Positions 33,194 to 41,914 of a stretch of 64,000 bases of DNA are shown here, one piece after another. The number at the start of each line of letters is the position of its first letter. The first letter of the stretch is position 1. Source of the stretch: a virus; IMG/VR virus record IMGVR_UViG_3300020179_000005, positions 124,001-188,000 of that record. One strand, 5' to 3'. The notes below the pieces were generated by a model. That model did not search any database and had not been told where the DNA came from. It saw only the letters and a list, made by a program, of their open reading frames with translations. The translations under genes and the position numbers were made by a program.

Positions 33194-33238
33194 GAGCTAC
33201 GAGGTTAAATATGCCCCTATATTGTGACCTCGTAGCTC
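33194..33238. other. 12-bp perfect inverted repeat
   Basis: GAGCTACGAGGT / ACCTCGTAGCTC with a 21-nt loop. Terminator of the gene before or a protein-binding site; no U-run follows. Confidence 0.6.
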
Positions 33239-33404
33239 GATTTAATTAAAAGGACTTTTTATTATTAAACTTAAATAAATATCAGTATTAGAATAAAATG
33301 TTATCAAAAGTAAAATTAAAGGCTCTCTCGGGCCTGAACCCATTATACTTTTATTATATTTTGTATTATCAACATACTATATCAATATCAAAGGCGGTAG
33401 TGTC

Positions 33405-33557
33405 ATGGCTAAATTGCCCAACAAATGGAATGATCAGGATCGCAAAGACTTCAAAAATGGAGTACGCCTACGTGCTGTTACCATACAGGATAAAAAAAAG
33501 ACGTGGAACAAAAAGGCTTGTAGAATAAAAATACCCTTGGATCACAACTTCGACTAA
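33405..33557 (+). CDS. small basic hypothetical protein
   Basis: 50 residues from ATG 33405 after AAAGG. Chosen over a longer frame starting at 33298 because of its ribosome site and better composition. No family. Confidence 0.55.
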   Translation: MAKLPNKWNDQDRKDFKNGVRLRAVTIQDKKKTWNKKACRIKIPLDHNFD

Positions 33558-33670
33558 CTTCCAGTGGGTTGCAGTGGTGAACAGTGGGGATATCTTTATA
33601 TTCCTACAAGCATATACTCTATCCCTATTAGCATATACGTAAAAATTATAAAAATTTTTGCGGGCGGCCT

Positions 33671-33743
33671 GCCCTGGTAGCTCAGTGGATAGAGCAACGG
33701 ACTTCTAATCCGCAGGTCGTAGGTTCGACTCCTACTCAGGGCG
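33671..33743 (+). tRNA. tRNA-Arg (TCT)
   Basis: Full cloverleaf: acceptor GCCCTGG/TCAGGGC, anticodon loop CTTCTAA, T loop GTTCGACTC. No encoded CCA. Reads AGA, a codon often rare in GC-rich hosts. Confidence 0.95.
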
Positions 33744-33750
33744 CAAAATG

Positions 33751-33797
33751 GAAACTAAAAGGATTGGCTGTTGCGTCAGCCAATTCGGTATAGTTTC
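33751..33797 (+). terminator. long hairpin after tRNA-Arg
   Basis: GAAACTA/TAGTTTC outer and ATTGGCTG/CAGCCAAT inner stems, all perfect. Probably ends the tRNA transcript; no U-run. The stretch 33800-33932 has no gene I can support. Confidence 0.5.
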
Positions 33798-33932
33798 TGG
33801 GCACATAACAAAAATGTGTGGATGAAGACCAACCTTGTAGGATTCCCTCCATTTATCCTAACATGTTCCCGATTCCTACTCCCCCTGTGAATCGCCAGAA
33901 CTATATCCAACTTAAGAAAGGTTCATTGCCAT

Positions 33933-34391
33933 ATGTCAACGCAGCTCATGGATTCTAAACGCTTACCAATGACAGATGACCCTAAGATAGTTTCTATTCT
34001 TAGAGTTCATCATGCATTATGGAATAGGGAATCTTTTATTGAGCGGGGCGGCCAGAAGTACACGCCTTTTGTACCAGCTCATGATGGTTACATATCCGTC
34101 GTACTGCCAAACGAACAGGGTTATAACTTATTATGGATTACTCAGAATCTGAATAAATCCACTTCAGGATCTTTAGAGATTAAAAAAGCCCGTTCGTTGG
34201 GTAACGACAAAAGAATTACATGGATCGTAGACAATTCAAACTCTAAGTTTTTGTACCTTGGTTCGGTCCATACTTGCAATTATTTTGACGGCCAAGAAGA
34301 TATAATCATTGAGCGTTATTACCAAGATGAACCCACTCAAGTCCTATGGACTAACATGCCTTTTTACTTGCCTGTCAAGTCTAAATATTAG
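33933..34391 (+). CDS. hypothetical protein
   Basis: 152 residues, ATG after AGAAAGG. Mixed alpha/beta; no family recognised. Confidence 0.7.
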   Translation: MSTQLMDSKRLPMTDDPKIVSILRVHHALWNRESFIERGGQKYTPFVPAHDGYISVVLPNEQGYNLLWITQNLNKSTSGSLEIKKARSLGNDKRITWIVDNSNSKFLYLGSVHTCNYFDGQEDIIIERYYQDEPTQVLWTNMPFYLPVKSKY

Positions 34392-34520
34392 AAATTGTTA
34401 ATGGGTCAAATTTATATAGGTTTGTTCTCAACCATACTATATATATATTAATATGTTGTAATTCAAATAAAATAAATTTCAACAAAACTTGCATATTTTA
34501 CCCTTCTACACTATAATATT

Positions 34521-34540
34521 TATACACCTTTATACACCTT
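34521..34540 (+). promoter_or_regulatory. tandem 10-bp operator-like repeat
   Basis: TATACACCTT twice in a row, 18 nt before the start of a helix-turn-helix gene; a likely site for autoregulation. Confidence 0.5.
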
Positions 34541-34557
34541 AAACGGAGAGTACCATA

Positions 34558-34764
34558 ATGGCTAAGCCATCAAAAACACCACAAATTGAACAATTCATCA
34601 ACACACACGTCAACAATACTTTTTCAACAAAAGAGATGTGCGAACAAATCGGAGTGAGCCTTCCAACTTTGTTGAATTATATTAGAGCCAATCAAAACAG
34701 ATTTCAGCTTGTATCCTACGGTACTTACACCATAGTTCAAGCTTCAACATCTGCTAATTCTTAA
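34558..34764 (+). CDS. small helix-turn-helix DNA-binding protein
   Basis: 68 residues. FSTKEMCEQIGVSLPTLLNYI (about 21-41) is a clear helix-turn-helix, followed by a wing-like beta end. Probable transcription regulator, perhaps of itself through the tandem repeat upstream. Confidence 0.72.
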   Translation: MAKPSKTPQIEQFINTHVNNTFSTKEMCEQIGVSLPTLLNYIRANQNRFQLVSYGTYTIVQASTSANS

Positions 34765-34799
34765 CTTTATTATTAGATAAGGTTACTATACAAGGATAT

Positions 34800-34895
34800 A
34801 ATGCCCGTTCCCAGCGGGCAGGGAAAAGATCCCTAACATAACAGAGCAATACTGTGAAGTCGGAGATAGGCAACCTGCCATCTGTGACGGGCATT
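34800..34895 (+). ncRNA. structured RNA element
   Basis: AATGCCCGT (34800-34808) pairs perfectly with ACGGGCATT (34887-34895), closing a branch with inner AGGGA/TCCCT and GGC/GCC hairpins; T-rich sequence follows. A small RNA or a leader element of the transglycosylase gene. Confidence 0.5.
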
Positions 34896-34991
34896 TCGTT
34901 TTTGTCCGCACATCTTCGGGTTCGCAACCTGCGTTATACTAATGACAATTGTTAATTGATTGTCAGACTAGACGATAAGGAGCGAAAACGC

Positions 34992-35639
34992 ATGCTAGTA
35001 CAAAACGCGATAAAATATTTTGTAGTAACCTTACTTACCTTTGTTAACTTTACTGGACTGTTTGTAGTCAATCAGTTACATGAAGAAACAAAGCAAGTTA
35101 AGGAGCCCCCTAGTACCCTTGTGGTACAAACACATCACACCGTACAACAACATAACAATCTTTATTCATTAAATGAAACTAAAGATATTGGTTCTAATAT
35201 AAATAGCGTTCAGCATTACGGACTAACATTTAAACATGGTGATATTTCTTGGTTACCATACCTTGCTGCTCAAGCAGGTTGGCCAGAACACACATGGAAT
35301 AAGTTAGGCCAGATAATCTTACGCGAGTCAGGCGGTTGTCCCAACCGTCGTGGCGGTGATGTCGTAAATTCTAATTGTGTCATAACCAGAGTTTCTGAAT
35401 GGAACCACCGTTCAGACACAGGCTTGTTACAGATCAACGGAGTCAATTACAACACTAAGCGCAACAAGTGGGCAGCAGTATGCAATAGAATGTCTGTCTG
35501 CACACAAGAGCCTTTGTTGGATCCATTGACCAATCTTAAAGCCGGTAAACTTCTTTATGATATAGCAGGATGGTCACCATGGAATCCCTGCACATGGGAT
35601 ATTTCCAAGTGTCCAAAAAAGGTATCGACATCTGACTAA
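34992..35639 (+). CDS. membrane-anchored lytic transglycosylase / lysozyme-like protein
   Basis: 215 residues from ATG 34992 (AAGGAG 9 nt before). N-terminal membrane helix (8-27), spacer, then SLT-like motifs: ILRESGG with catalytic E112, TGLLQING, and LDPLTNLKAGKLLY, ending GWSPWN. Cleaves peptidoglycan glycan strands outside the membrane. Cys pairs suggest disulphides. May help lysis or peptidoglycan passage. Confidence 0.82.
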   Translation: MLVQNAIKYFVVTLLTFVNFTGLFVVNQLHEETKQVKEPPSTLVVQTHHTVQQHNNLYSLNETKDIGSNINSVQHYGLTFKHGDISWLPYLAAQAGWPEHTWNKLGQIILRESGGCPNRRGGDVVNSNCVITRVSEWNHRSDTGLLQINGVNYNTKRNKWAAVCNRMSVCTQEPLLDPLTNLKAGKLLYDIAGWSPWNPCTWDISKCPKKVSTSD

Positions 35640-35652
35640 AATAGGGGATCTT
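35638..35652 (+). promoter_or_regulatory. AAAATAGGGG element 8
   Basis: Overlaps the stop of the upstream gene; GGGGA/TTCCC hairpin follows. Confidence 0.5.
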
Positions 35653-35712
35653 ATTCCCTTTATTTTAATTCAAAATATGGCATAAACATCTAACTAAAGA
35701 AAGGCTAGTTGT

Positions 35713-36126
35713 ATGTTCCTTACTATGATGATCGTTCTTGGTTTATCATCATTTATCGTAGAAATGATGCTCGCAGTGAATATTCCGTGGTGGAGACAAA
35801 ATGCTCATCGGTTGAAATGGTTTAACATGATCATTTCAATCACTTTGTCATCAGTACTTGGCTTTCTATTTGGAGCCGCAGGTCTTGTCGTTATGGGCGC
35901 TGCTTTGTTTGGTACTGTTTTATCTATTCCGGGTTATGCATTCTTGCACTGGAATTATGATTCAGAGCAAGCAGCCCGCTATGGTGGCAACATGCTTTCC
36001 CATATTCGCGGAAAATGGGTTCAAGCATTCAAAGATCTTGCTAAAGTAATTTATACAGTAATAAAAGTAATTACATTTCCCGTCTGGGGATTGAGATGGG
36101 TAGCAAACAAAATAAACAATAGATAG
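35713..36126 (+). CDS. membrane protein
   Basis: 137 residues, ATG. Three hydrophobic segments (about 3-25, 38-58, 62-82) and an amphipathic basic C-terminus. No family. Confidence 0.68.
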   Translation: MFLTMMIVLGLSSFIVEMMLAVNIPWWRQNAHRLKWFNMIISITLSSVLGFLFGAAGLVVMGAALFGTVLSIPGYAFLHWNYDSEQAARYGGNMLSHIRGKWVQAFKDLAKVIYTVIKVITFPVWGLRWVANKINNR

Positions 36127-36173
36127 TATATTTATAGCCATATCAACGCAACTATGGAGAAAATGGAGATTAT

Positions 36174-38759
36174 ATGACATTGTCCTATCGACCAAGAGTT
36201 CGGCTCAACGCAGAAATATACGGTCCTTTGCGTAGCATGAACGATTACCAGTTCGGCTTCTATGACACAGGCTTTCTGCGTCAAGCCGTACAGGCACTTT
36301 CTGAGCAGCATTCTACGGAAAAACCTGTGTCGTTTAGAATGGCCACTCTACCAATACCTCAGACACCATCCGAATTACGGATAGCAGAAGCCATCGTTCG
36401 CCATCCACAGATTTCTTATGCAATCGTGGACAAGGACAAAATGGCCTTCGTTATCATCGAGGGGTGTCCAGGTTGGCTAGAGGCATTCAAGCGTCTTGGT
36501 TACGAAGTTTACGCCGGAGACAAGACTGCGAAACGACTCAAGACTTTTCACCGTCCTGCACTGTTGAACGCAACGTTTGCCAAGGACGAGTTGAACGTAA
36601 TGATCGTAGATCCCACTCAATATTCAGAATACAATTTCAATGATCCCGAAATGTTAGCTTCTTTGTCACAAGACTATCCCGGTGTAGATTTCAAGGACCC
36701 AAAAGTTCTTGCTCGCTTGTTGGACGGTGGTTTTGTCGTATCTTCAAAGTTGATACAGCGTGCTGTAGCCAACTTGCCGGTATACGAACCCTCAAAGACC
36801 ACCGACACCAAAGAGTATTATTACGATTGGCGGATTCGCAAGAAGCTGGTACGCAATCTCTTGAAGCAGAAAGTATACAATGCCCGCATCGTTTTCGATA
36901 AGGGTTTCCTCAAGGGTAATTGCATAGTTTCTGACAACCTACCTGAGGGAGTTGATATCATCACTTCCCAGGATAACATCAAGTCAGAAATCAAGTATGA
37001 AAACGGATTCAAATTCATTGCAGAGCCGCAAGGTTCCCACGAACGAGTAATCACCGACGACCAAACGCTCATCAACCTTCCAAATCTGTTTCGCCAGTCA
37101 GACATGGAGTTCTGGCTAGACGAAGAGTACAAGAAAATGTTTGATGATGCGGTCAACTGTCGTCTGCTTACGAACTGGCGTGAAATCTACAAACGACAGT
37201 TCCGTAACCTCGCAGACGCAGAAGACGAAGAGGCCAACTCTAGAATGTCGTACGTTGGTTACCGATGGGTATCCTCTGGAATGAAGATAACCGATTCACC
37301 TTGGCTCTTTGAAACATTGGCAACCAGCCACGCAAAACCATACCAGTCTCGGGTTCCCATTCCTTGTTCTGTCTACGAACAGGTGATACCAGAGTCGTTG
37401 GCACATATGGCTGGCTATGAGCTGAGCGTACAGGTGGAACAGGGTCAAATCATTCGTATCAACGAGATAGGCGTTCACGTCGTCAACGACGCTGATTGGC
37501 TCGAGATGTACGAGTCGCACGGCGGCCACGACGAGGACGATTATTTCAAGCTGTTCTACCGCACCATGGAAGGCGGGAAATTTGACGGACAAAAAGTCGT
37601 CATCGTATGCCGTTCACCAAACGGTATCGGTGAGTACTCGATCTTTCGGTATGTAGAGGGCCAATGGTCACCCACTTGGCACAAAGCAGATGGCACTCCG
37701 ATCAAGTTCCCCACCGTTTCCGGGCGCGGATGGCCAAAACGACTCAGTGAATGTATTCGTGATAAAGAAGTACGTTATACTGGATTTCCATCCGAACACG
37801 TTAAGAAGTCCAAGAAAACCGGCTTGTATACACAAGACGACGTCATTTCAGATATCAAAGTCGCCATGACCGGCGGCAATGTCGGAGGTTACGTCAATGC
37901 CGCAATGGTTCATTCTTTGATCATTCACAAACATCGTCCAGTCCAACTTTGTTCTATGGAAAAGGCAATTGACAAGTGCATCAACCCCGACTTTGCAGAG
38001 GATGTACTTGCGATTGACGAAGAAGCCAAGAAGATCGTCAGAGAGATCATCGATTCCGCACAACCAATAGACACGAATGTTTGGCTGAAACGAGGTTTCA
38101 AACGTTATCTGAAGGACGGAGAAGAGATCGTACTGCACGACGGTAAGATAACACAAATGAATCTACTTTGTTCACAAAAGTATTCGGAGTATTGCCAGAA
38201 AGTACGCAATTGGGCGCAGCTAAACGCTAAGCCACCGCAGATCGTACATGATCTCGCCCAACGCCTCTACTTTCAGGCACTTTCCACGGTAAAGGACTTT
38301 CGTAGCAAGATCTATCAGGTCAATATTTCTGAAACCACGCAATCAACTGGCAACATAGTCAGAGGATCATGGGAGTCAATGTACACTGAGATTGTTAATA
38401 TCATTAATTCTTTCCAGCGTATAGAAGACAAGCATGATTTTGTGTTGTCCATGTATTCGGTTTCTTTGAACGTTCCCACATCTGCAGGTAAGGTTACGGA
38501 TCAGATCGTAATGAATCGATTCGTTTATCCTTATTTGGAGTCTGCATTACAGTTTTACGGTATTGCAAGCACCGTCTTTTTCACCCCGAAAGCGGACGGC
38601 GATGTGGACGTAAACACGTTCAAGAGCGACAAATGGCAGTACGACAAGCACATCTATCACGACCCGATGTCTTTCCAAGAAGCACATCGTCAGGACACGG
38701 AAGTTGTGTTCACACCCACGATCAAGTTCACCAGAACTTCCAGCGTATCAAGATATTAA
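36174..38759 (+). CDS. diverged two-barrel RNA polymerase-like protein
   Basis: 861 residues. Aligns by motif with the polymerase at 24839: LLDGGFVVSSKLI (182-194) for DGPIIVSQSFL, LKGNCIVSD (246-254) for the KG motif, DNIKSEI for IKPEF, GHDEDDYFKLF (451-461) at the place of DQDGD, CRSPNGIGEYSI (479-490) and NVGGYVN (569-575). The metal motif is DEDD instead of DxDGD, so it may be a catalytic variant or an inactive subunit pairing with the other protein. Family membership is firmer than activity. Confidence 0.7.
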   Translation: MTLSYRPRVRLNAEIYGPLRSMNDYQFGFYDTGFLRQAVQALSEQHSTEKPVSFRMATLPIPQTPSELRIAEAIVRHPQISYAIVDKDKMAFVIIEGCPGWLEAFKRLGYEVYAGDKTAKRLKTFHRPALLNATFAKDELNVMIVDPTQYSEYNFNDPEMLASLSQDYPGVDFKDPKVLARLLDGGFVVSSKLIQRAVANLPVYEPSKTTDTKEYYYDWRIRKKLVRNLLKQKVYNARIVFDKGFLKGNCIVSDNLPEGVDIITSQDNIKSEIKYENGFKFIAEPQGSHERVITDDQTLINLPNLFRQSDMEFWLDEEYKKMFDDAVNCRLLTNWREIYKRQFRNLADAEDEEANSRMSYVGYRWVSSGMKITDSPWLFETLATSHAKPYQSRVPIPCSVYEQVIPESLAHMAGYELSVQVEQGQIIRINEIGVHVVNDADWLEMYESHGGHDEDDYFKLFYRTMEGGKFDGQKVVIVCRSPNGIGEYSIFRYVEGQWSPTWHKADGTPIKFPTVSGRGWPKRLSECIRDKEVRYTGFPSEHVKKSKKTGLYTQDDVISDIKVAMTGGNVGGYVNAAMVHSLIIHKHRPVQLCSMEKAIDKCINPDFAEDVLAIDEEAKKIVREIIDSAQPIDTNVWLKRGFKRYLKDGEEIVLHDGKITQMNLLCSQKYSEYCQKVRNWAQLNAKPPQIVHDLAQRLYFQALSTVKDFRSKIYQVNISETTQSTGNIVRGSWESMYTEIVNIINSFQRIEDKHDFVLSMYSVSLNVPTSAGKVTDQIVMNRFVYPYLESALQFYGIASTVFFTPKADGDVDVNTFKSDKWQYDKHIYHDPMSFQEAHRQDTEVVFTPTIKFTRTSSVSRY

Positions 38760-38791
38760 TAACAACAATATATGAAAGGTAAGTATATTAT

Positions 38792-39718
38792 ATGAATAAA
38801 GATACAGAGATTCAAATGCAGCAAGATGAAATTGGTTCTGATTTGGAGATCAACGTTCCTTTGTGGAGAAATTTCGTGAAGGACGTTCGCAAGATGACTT
38901 ATCCCGAAGATCCTCACACTGTTCGGGAATTGGTCAAGGCCTATTATCGACTGCAGGATGCACGCATTGCGATTGCAGCCCAGTCCAGAGAATTGGCCAA
39001 ACGCGAAAAGCCGAATCAAATGAACGAACACATGGCTATCAACATGAAGTACATGGAGCAGTCGTTGGTTGATCCATTCAAGCACTTCAGTGGCAAGTAC
39101 TTGGCCGGACGATGGGCACTTTCCCAGTACGGCATAGGTCCGGTAATCACCGCTGGATTGTTGTCCAACATTGACATTTCCAAGGCCCATACTGCTGGTA
39201 GCATTTGGCGTTTCGCTGGAATGGATCCCACGGTTGTTTGGCAGAAGGGCGAAAAGCGCCCTTATAACGCAGATCTAAAGACTCTCGTTTGGAAAATTGG
39301 ACAGAGTTTCATGAAGTTCTCTGGTCGCGACCAGTGCTTTTATGGCAAGTTGTATCTGCAGGACAAAGCACGTCGTGTACAGTTGAACGAATCTGGAACA
39401 TATTCCGAAAGAGCCAAGTCAATCTTGGAGCAGAAACAATGGAAGAAGAACAATCCTACCCGTCGCAGACTGCAGGAAGGTTATTTACCTGACGGTCAGA
39501 TAGATGGTCAGGCACGTCGCTTTGCTGCCAAGATCTTTTTGTCTCATTTCCATACGGTGTGGTACGAAGATTACCACACTAATCTTCAGGGTACTCCCGT
39601 ACGCGCACCCCGACCTTATGTCATTCAGCATGGCGGTCATTCTCATATGATCGAAGTGCCGAATTATCATCAAGCAGTGGACGGTGTTTCTTCCGGATAC
39701 ATCATTTTGGACAAATAA
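38792..39718 (+). CDS. helix-hairpin-helix protein
   Basis: 308 residues. Residues 112-147 (QYGIGPVITAGLL ... IWRFAGMDP) match the helix-hairpin-helix of the IS110-type transposase C-terminal domain, which binds DNA non-specifically. The catalytic DEDD domain of those transposases is absent, so this is not a transposase. Likely DNA-binding protein in replication or packaging. Confidence 0.72.
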   Translation: MNKDTEIQMQQDEIGSDLEINVPLWRNFVKDVRKMTYPEDPHTVRELVKAYYRLQDARIAIAAQSRELAKREKPNQMNEHMAINMKYMEQSLVDPFKHFSGKYLAGRWALSQYGIGPVITAGLLSNIDISKAHTAGSIWRFAGMDPTVVWQKGEKRPYNADLKTLVWKIGQSFMKFSGRDQCFYGKLYLQDKARRVQLNESGTYSERAKSILEQKQWKKNNPTRRRLQEGYLPDGQIDGQARRFAAKIFLSHFHTVWYEDYHTNLQGTPVRAPRPYVIQHGGHSHMIEVPNYHQAVDGVSSGYIILDK

Positions 39719-39757
39719 ATAACTTCTTTGTTTTGACCCAAAATACCGGAGGATAAT

Positions 39758-40291
39758 ATGACACAAATGTTAACGAAAATACATTCTGATGTAGTGAGTA
39801 CAATCGTAAGTTATTTCGACGAACATCTTGATCCACTATTGGTTACCGATGTATCTAGATATGCGCCTGGACGCAGAAGATTGTGGCTTCAGTACGAAGC
39901 GCCTCTTACTGCATCTAGACCATGGTTACCCGGACATAGAGACCAAAGAATATGGACTTATATACAGTCGATATGTCGACCTCATAAGTTCAGCCCTGAC
40001 TTTGGTTTGGTGTCAAAGGGTGGTCAGATAGGCCCACATAGAGATGCATCAGCTTTGTGCGCCCATGCAATAAGTATTAACTTGGGTAGAGTTACTTGGT
40101 GCATGGGGGAAAAAGAACAGGTCGAAAAGATCGATCTTGTTGGAGGAGAGGTATTTTCCTTCAACAGTAAAAATGTTCATTGGGTTGAGAACGTAGATCC
40201 GCAACGTTGGGCTATCAACCTTTGGAATGTGTCCAATATTGAGACCCAGCGGTATCAGCAGATCAAGATTCAATACCCGTTATCTGAATAA
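39758..40291 (+). CDS. 2-oxoglutarate/Fe(II) dioxygenase-like protein
   Basis: 177 residues. IGPHRD (H94, D96), HWVENV (H141) and R150 form the iron and 2-oxoglutarate-binding pattern HxD...H...R on a beta-jelly-roll-like background. Such phage enzymes hydroxylate proteins or nucleic-acid bases; substrate not visible here. Confidence 0.72.
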   Translation: MTQMLTKIHSDVVSTIVSYFDEHLDPLLVTDVSRYAPGRRRLWLQYEAPLTASRPWLPGHRDQRIWTYIQSICRPHKFSPDFGLVSKGGQIGPHRDASALCAHAISINLGRVTWCMGEKEQVEKIDLVGGEVFSFNSKNVHWVENVDPQRWAINLWNVSNIETQRYQQIKIQYPLSE

Positions 40292-40332
40292 TATTTTTAA
40301 CCGTAGCCTGAAGAGAGTGCCGTTCACCGGAG

Positions 40333-40671
40333 TGAATCATTGATTTCAATTTGTAACAAGATCTATGAATGAATCATCATTTGGGATTAGTATCATGTCT
40401 GAGGAATGAATCACAAACATTTAATGGTAACATGTAAAGCGAATGAATCATTTTCGCCGATTTGTAACAAACGCAGTAAATGAATCACTAACAACGATTT
40501 TGAACATGATGCACGAATGAATTATAGTCATTGATTTGTAACAATTACTGGGAATGAATCATCAGGATGAATTCGTAGCAAACCACCTGAATGAATCACA
40601 CATCGAAACATGTATCATTAGGTAGAAATGAATCAACACCTTTGATTGTAACACGTACGAAAAATGAACCA
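40333..40671. repeat. 37-bp iteron array (9-10 copies)
   Basis: TGAATCA begins at 40333, 40370, 40407, 40444, 40481, 40518 (TGAATTA), 40555, 40592, 40629 and, degenerate, 40665: an exact 37-bp period. Each unit carries a second box TTGTAACA (variants GTATCA, GTAACA, GTAGCA) about 18 nt in; the DNA between boxes differs freely. Typical of protein-binding iterons at replication origins or partition sites. Lies in a gene-free gap before 40747. Confidence 0.85.
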
Positions 40672-40746
40672 TTTCAAATAAAAGGATCGGAACGAGTGGA
40701 CCCATACCACCCATTCCGACCCTACCAACCACAAAGGAGTCACAAA

Positions 40747-41127
40747 GTGACGACTACAGTATACACCAAAACATCCGACGTTGACAAAATGTTGGACGTT
40801 TTGCGGACTTTAATTTCTTCACCTAGAGTTGAGCCAACTATTATTGACTATCATCCTGAGTCACGTAAGGGAATAGTTTATAAGATTGGTAAATACACCA
40901 AAAAGACCGTAAACTACGTGAAAAGAACAGAGTCAAAAACAGGCGTTCTTGTTGCTACATGGGTAGTAGAAAGCATCGCTTATGCATTGACGTTCTTGGT
41001 ATTGTTGTCTTCCGGTGCAGTAGTTACTGCTGCATTGTGGACAGCTTTGTATGTTTATATTACTTATGCTTTCTTTGACATGCTCAAAGATTCTGTCGTA
41101 TTCAATAGTATAATCAAAGGATCGTAG
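40747..41127 (+). CDS. membrane-associated hypothetical protein
   Basis: 126 residues from GTG 40747 with AAAGGAG before it; the frame is open further left through the iterons but that part is not a gene. Basic middle, two hydrophobic segments near the end (about 78-112). Confidence 0.65.
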   Translation: MTTTVYTKTSDVDKMLDVLRTLISSPRVEPTIIDYHPESRKGIVYKIGKYTKKTVNYVKRTESKTGVLVATWVVESIAYALTFLVLLSSGAVVTAALWTALYVYITYAFFDMLKDSVVFNSIIKGS

Positions 41128-41135
41128 AAAATATT

Positions 41136-41741
41136 ATGGCGATTAAGTATCCTTCTTTACAAGACTATGTAAATAGTCCAGAAGAAGAAATAAAAAATAT
41201 CACTAGTTCTTTTAGTGACCACGTTAAGCTAACTAACAATGCTGCTTATCGCCCTAGATTGGTATTTTTCGATTTCTTTGGAGACAAGATTTTTGGTATT
41301 GTGGCCAGATCTTATGTAGATGAAACGGATTTCAAGTCTTGCATTGCAGAGATGATGTATTCTTACAGTGCTGTGCATGCAGAAGCATGTGTGCTTGTGC
41401 TTGATTCTACGTATAAATCTAAAGATTCTAAAGATGTTAACAATTGTTTGCATTGTTATTTTGTGGGTGACAAATCGGCCGGCGTAGTCTTTCTTCCTTA
41501 CACTTTGAACGACAAAGAAGTAGTTTGGGACACTGCCCAACAAAGTTCAAAGGAGATAGATCTAAAGGATCACGACGGAGTTACTCAGGAGATGATAGAA
41601 TTGCTTTATGCTTATACACATCTTGATAAACCTCCGTTCAGTATAAATGATTTGTTATCGTACTATACATCAATGCATTATCAATTTAGATCATTTAAGA
41701 ATATGAATATAACGTATATTGATTACAGTAAGAGTAAATGA
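41136..41741 (+). CDS. hypothetical protein
   Basis: 201 residues, ATG, no family recognised. Looks like an alpha/beta domain (RLVFFDFFGDKIFGIV, EACVLVLDS). Confidence 0.7.
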   Translation: MAIKYPSLQDYVNSPEEEIKNITSSFSDHVKLTNNAAYRPRLVFFDFFGDKIFGIVARSYVDETDFKSCIAEMMYSYSAVHAEACVLVLDSTYKSKDSKDVNNCLHCYFVGDKSAGVVFLPYTLNDKEVVWDTAQQSSKEIDLKDHDGVTQEMIELLYAYTHLDKPPFSINDLLSYYTSMHYQFRSFKNMNITYIDYSKSK

Positions 41742-41745
41742 AAAT

Positions 41746-41907
41746 ATGCAAAAAAACAAACAAAATATAAAAACAGAAAAAGAATATATAACATTAAAAG
41801 ACAAAACCGTAGTTTATTATGTTAAGATCGACACTGTTTCTGACGAACAAGTAGAAGACATGATGACCGAGTCTGTGTCGTACGAATATCAAGAGTCATA
41901 TAGTTAG
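41746..41907 (+). CDS. small hypothetical protein
   Basis: 53 residues from ATG 41746; Lys-rich start, acidic end. Four nt after the previous stop. Confidence 0.55.
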   Translation: MQKNKQNIKTEKEYITLKDKTVVYYVKIDTVSDEQVEDMMTESVSYEYQESYS

Positions 41908-41914
41908 GAGAGTT

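Noticed and set aside
33298-33528. 76-codon frame
   Set aside because: No ribosome site and unlikely composition; the overlapping frame at 33405 has both a site and a protein-like sequence.
38792-39718. IS110-type transposase
   Set aside because: Only the helix-hairpin-helix part matches; the catalytic domain and element ends are missing.
40333-40671. CRISPR array
   Set aside because: The period is 37 bp with two short conserved boxes and no long constant repeat or separate spacers, and no cas genes are near. Iterons fit better.
40591-40746. N-terminal extension of the gene at 40747
   Set aside because: It would run through the iteron array, whose 37-bp period is not a multiple of three; GTG 40747 has a good ribosome site.
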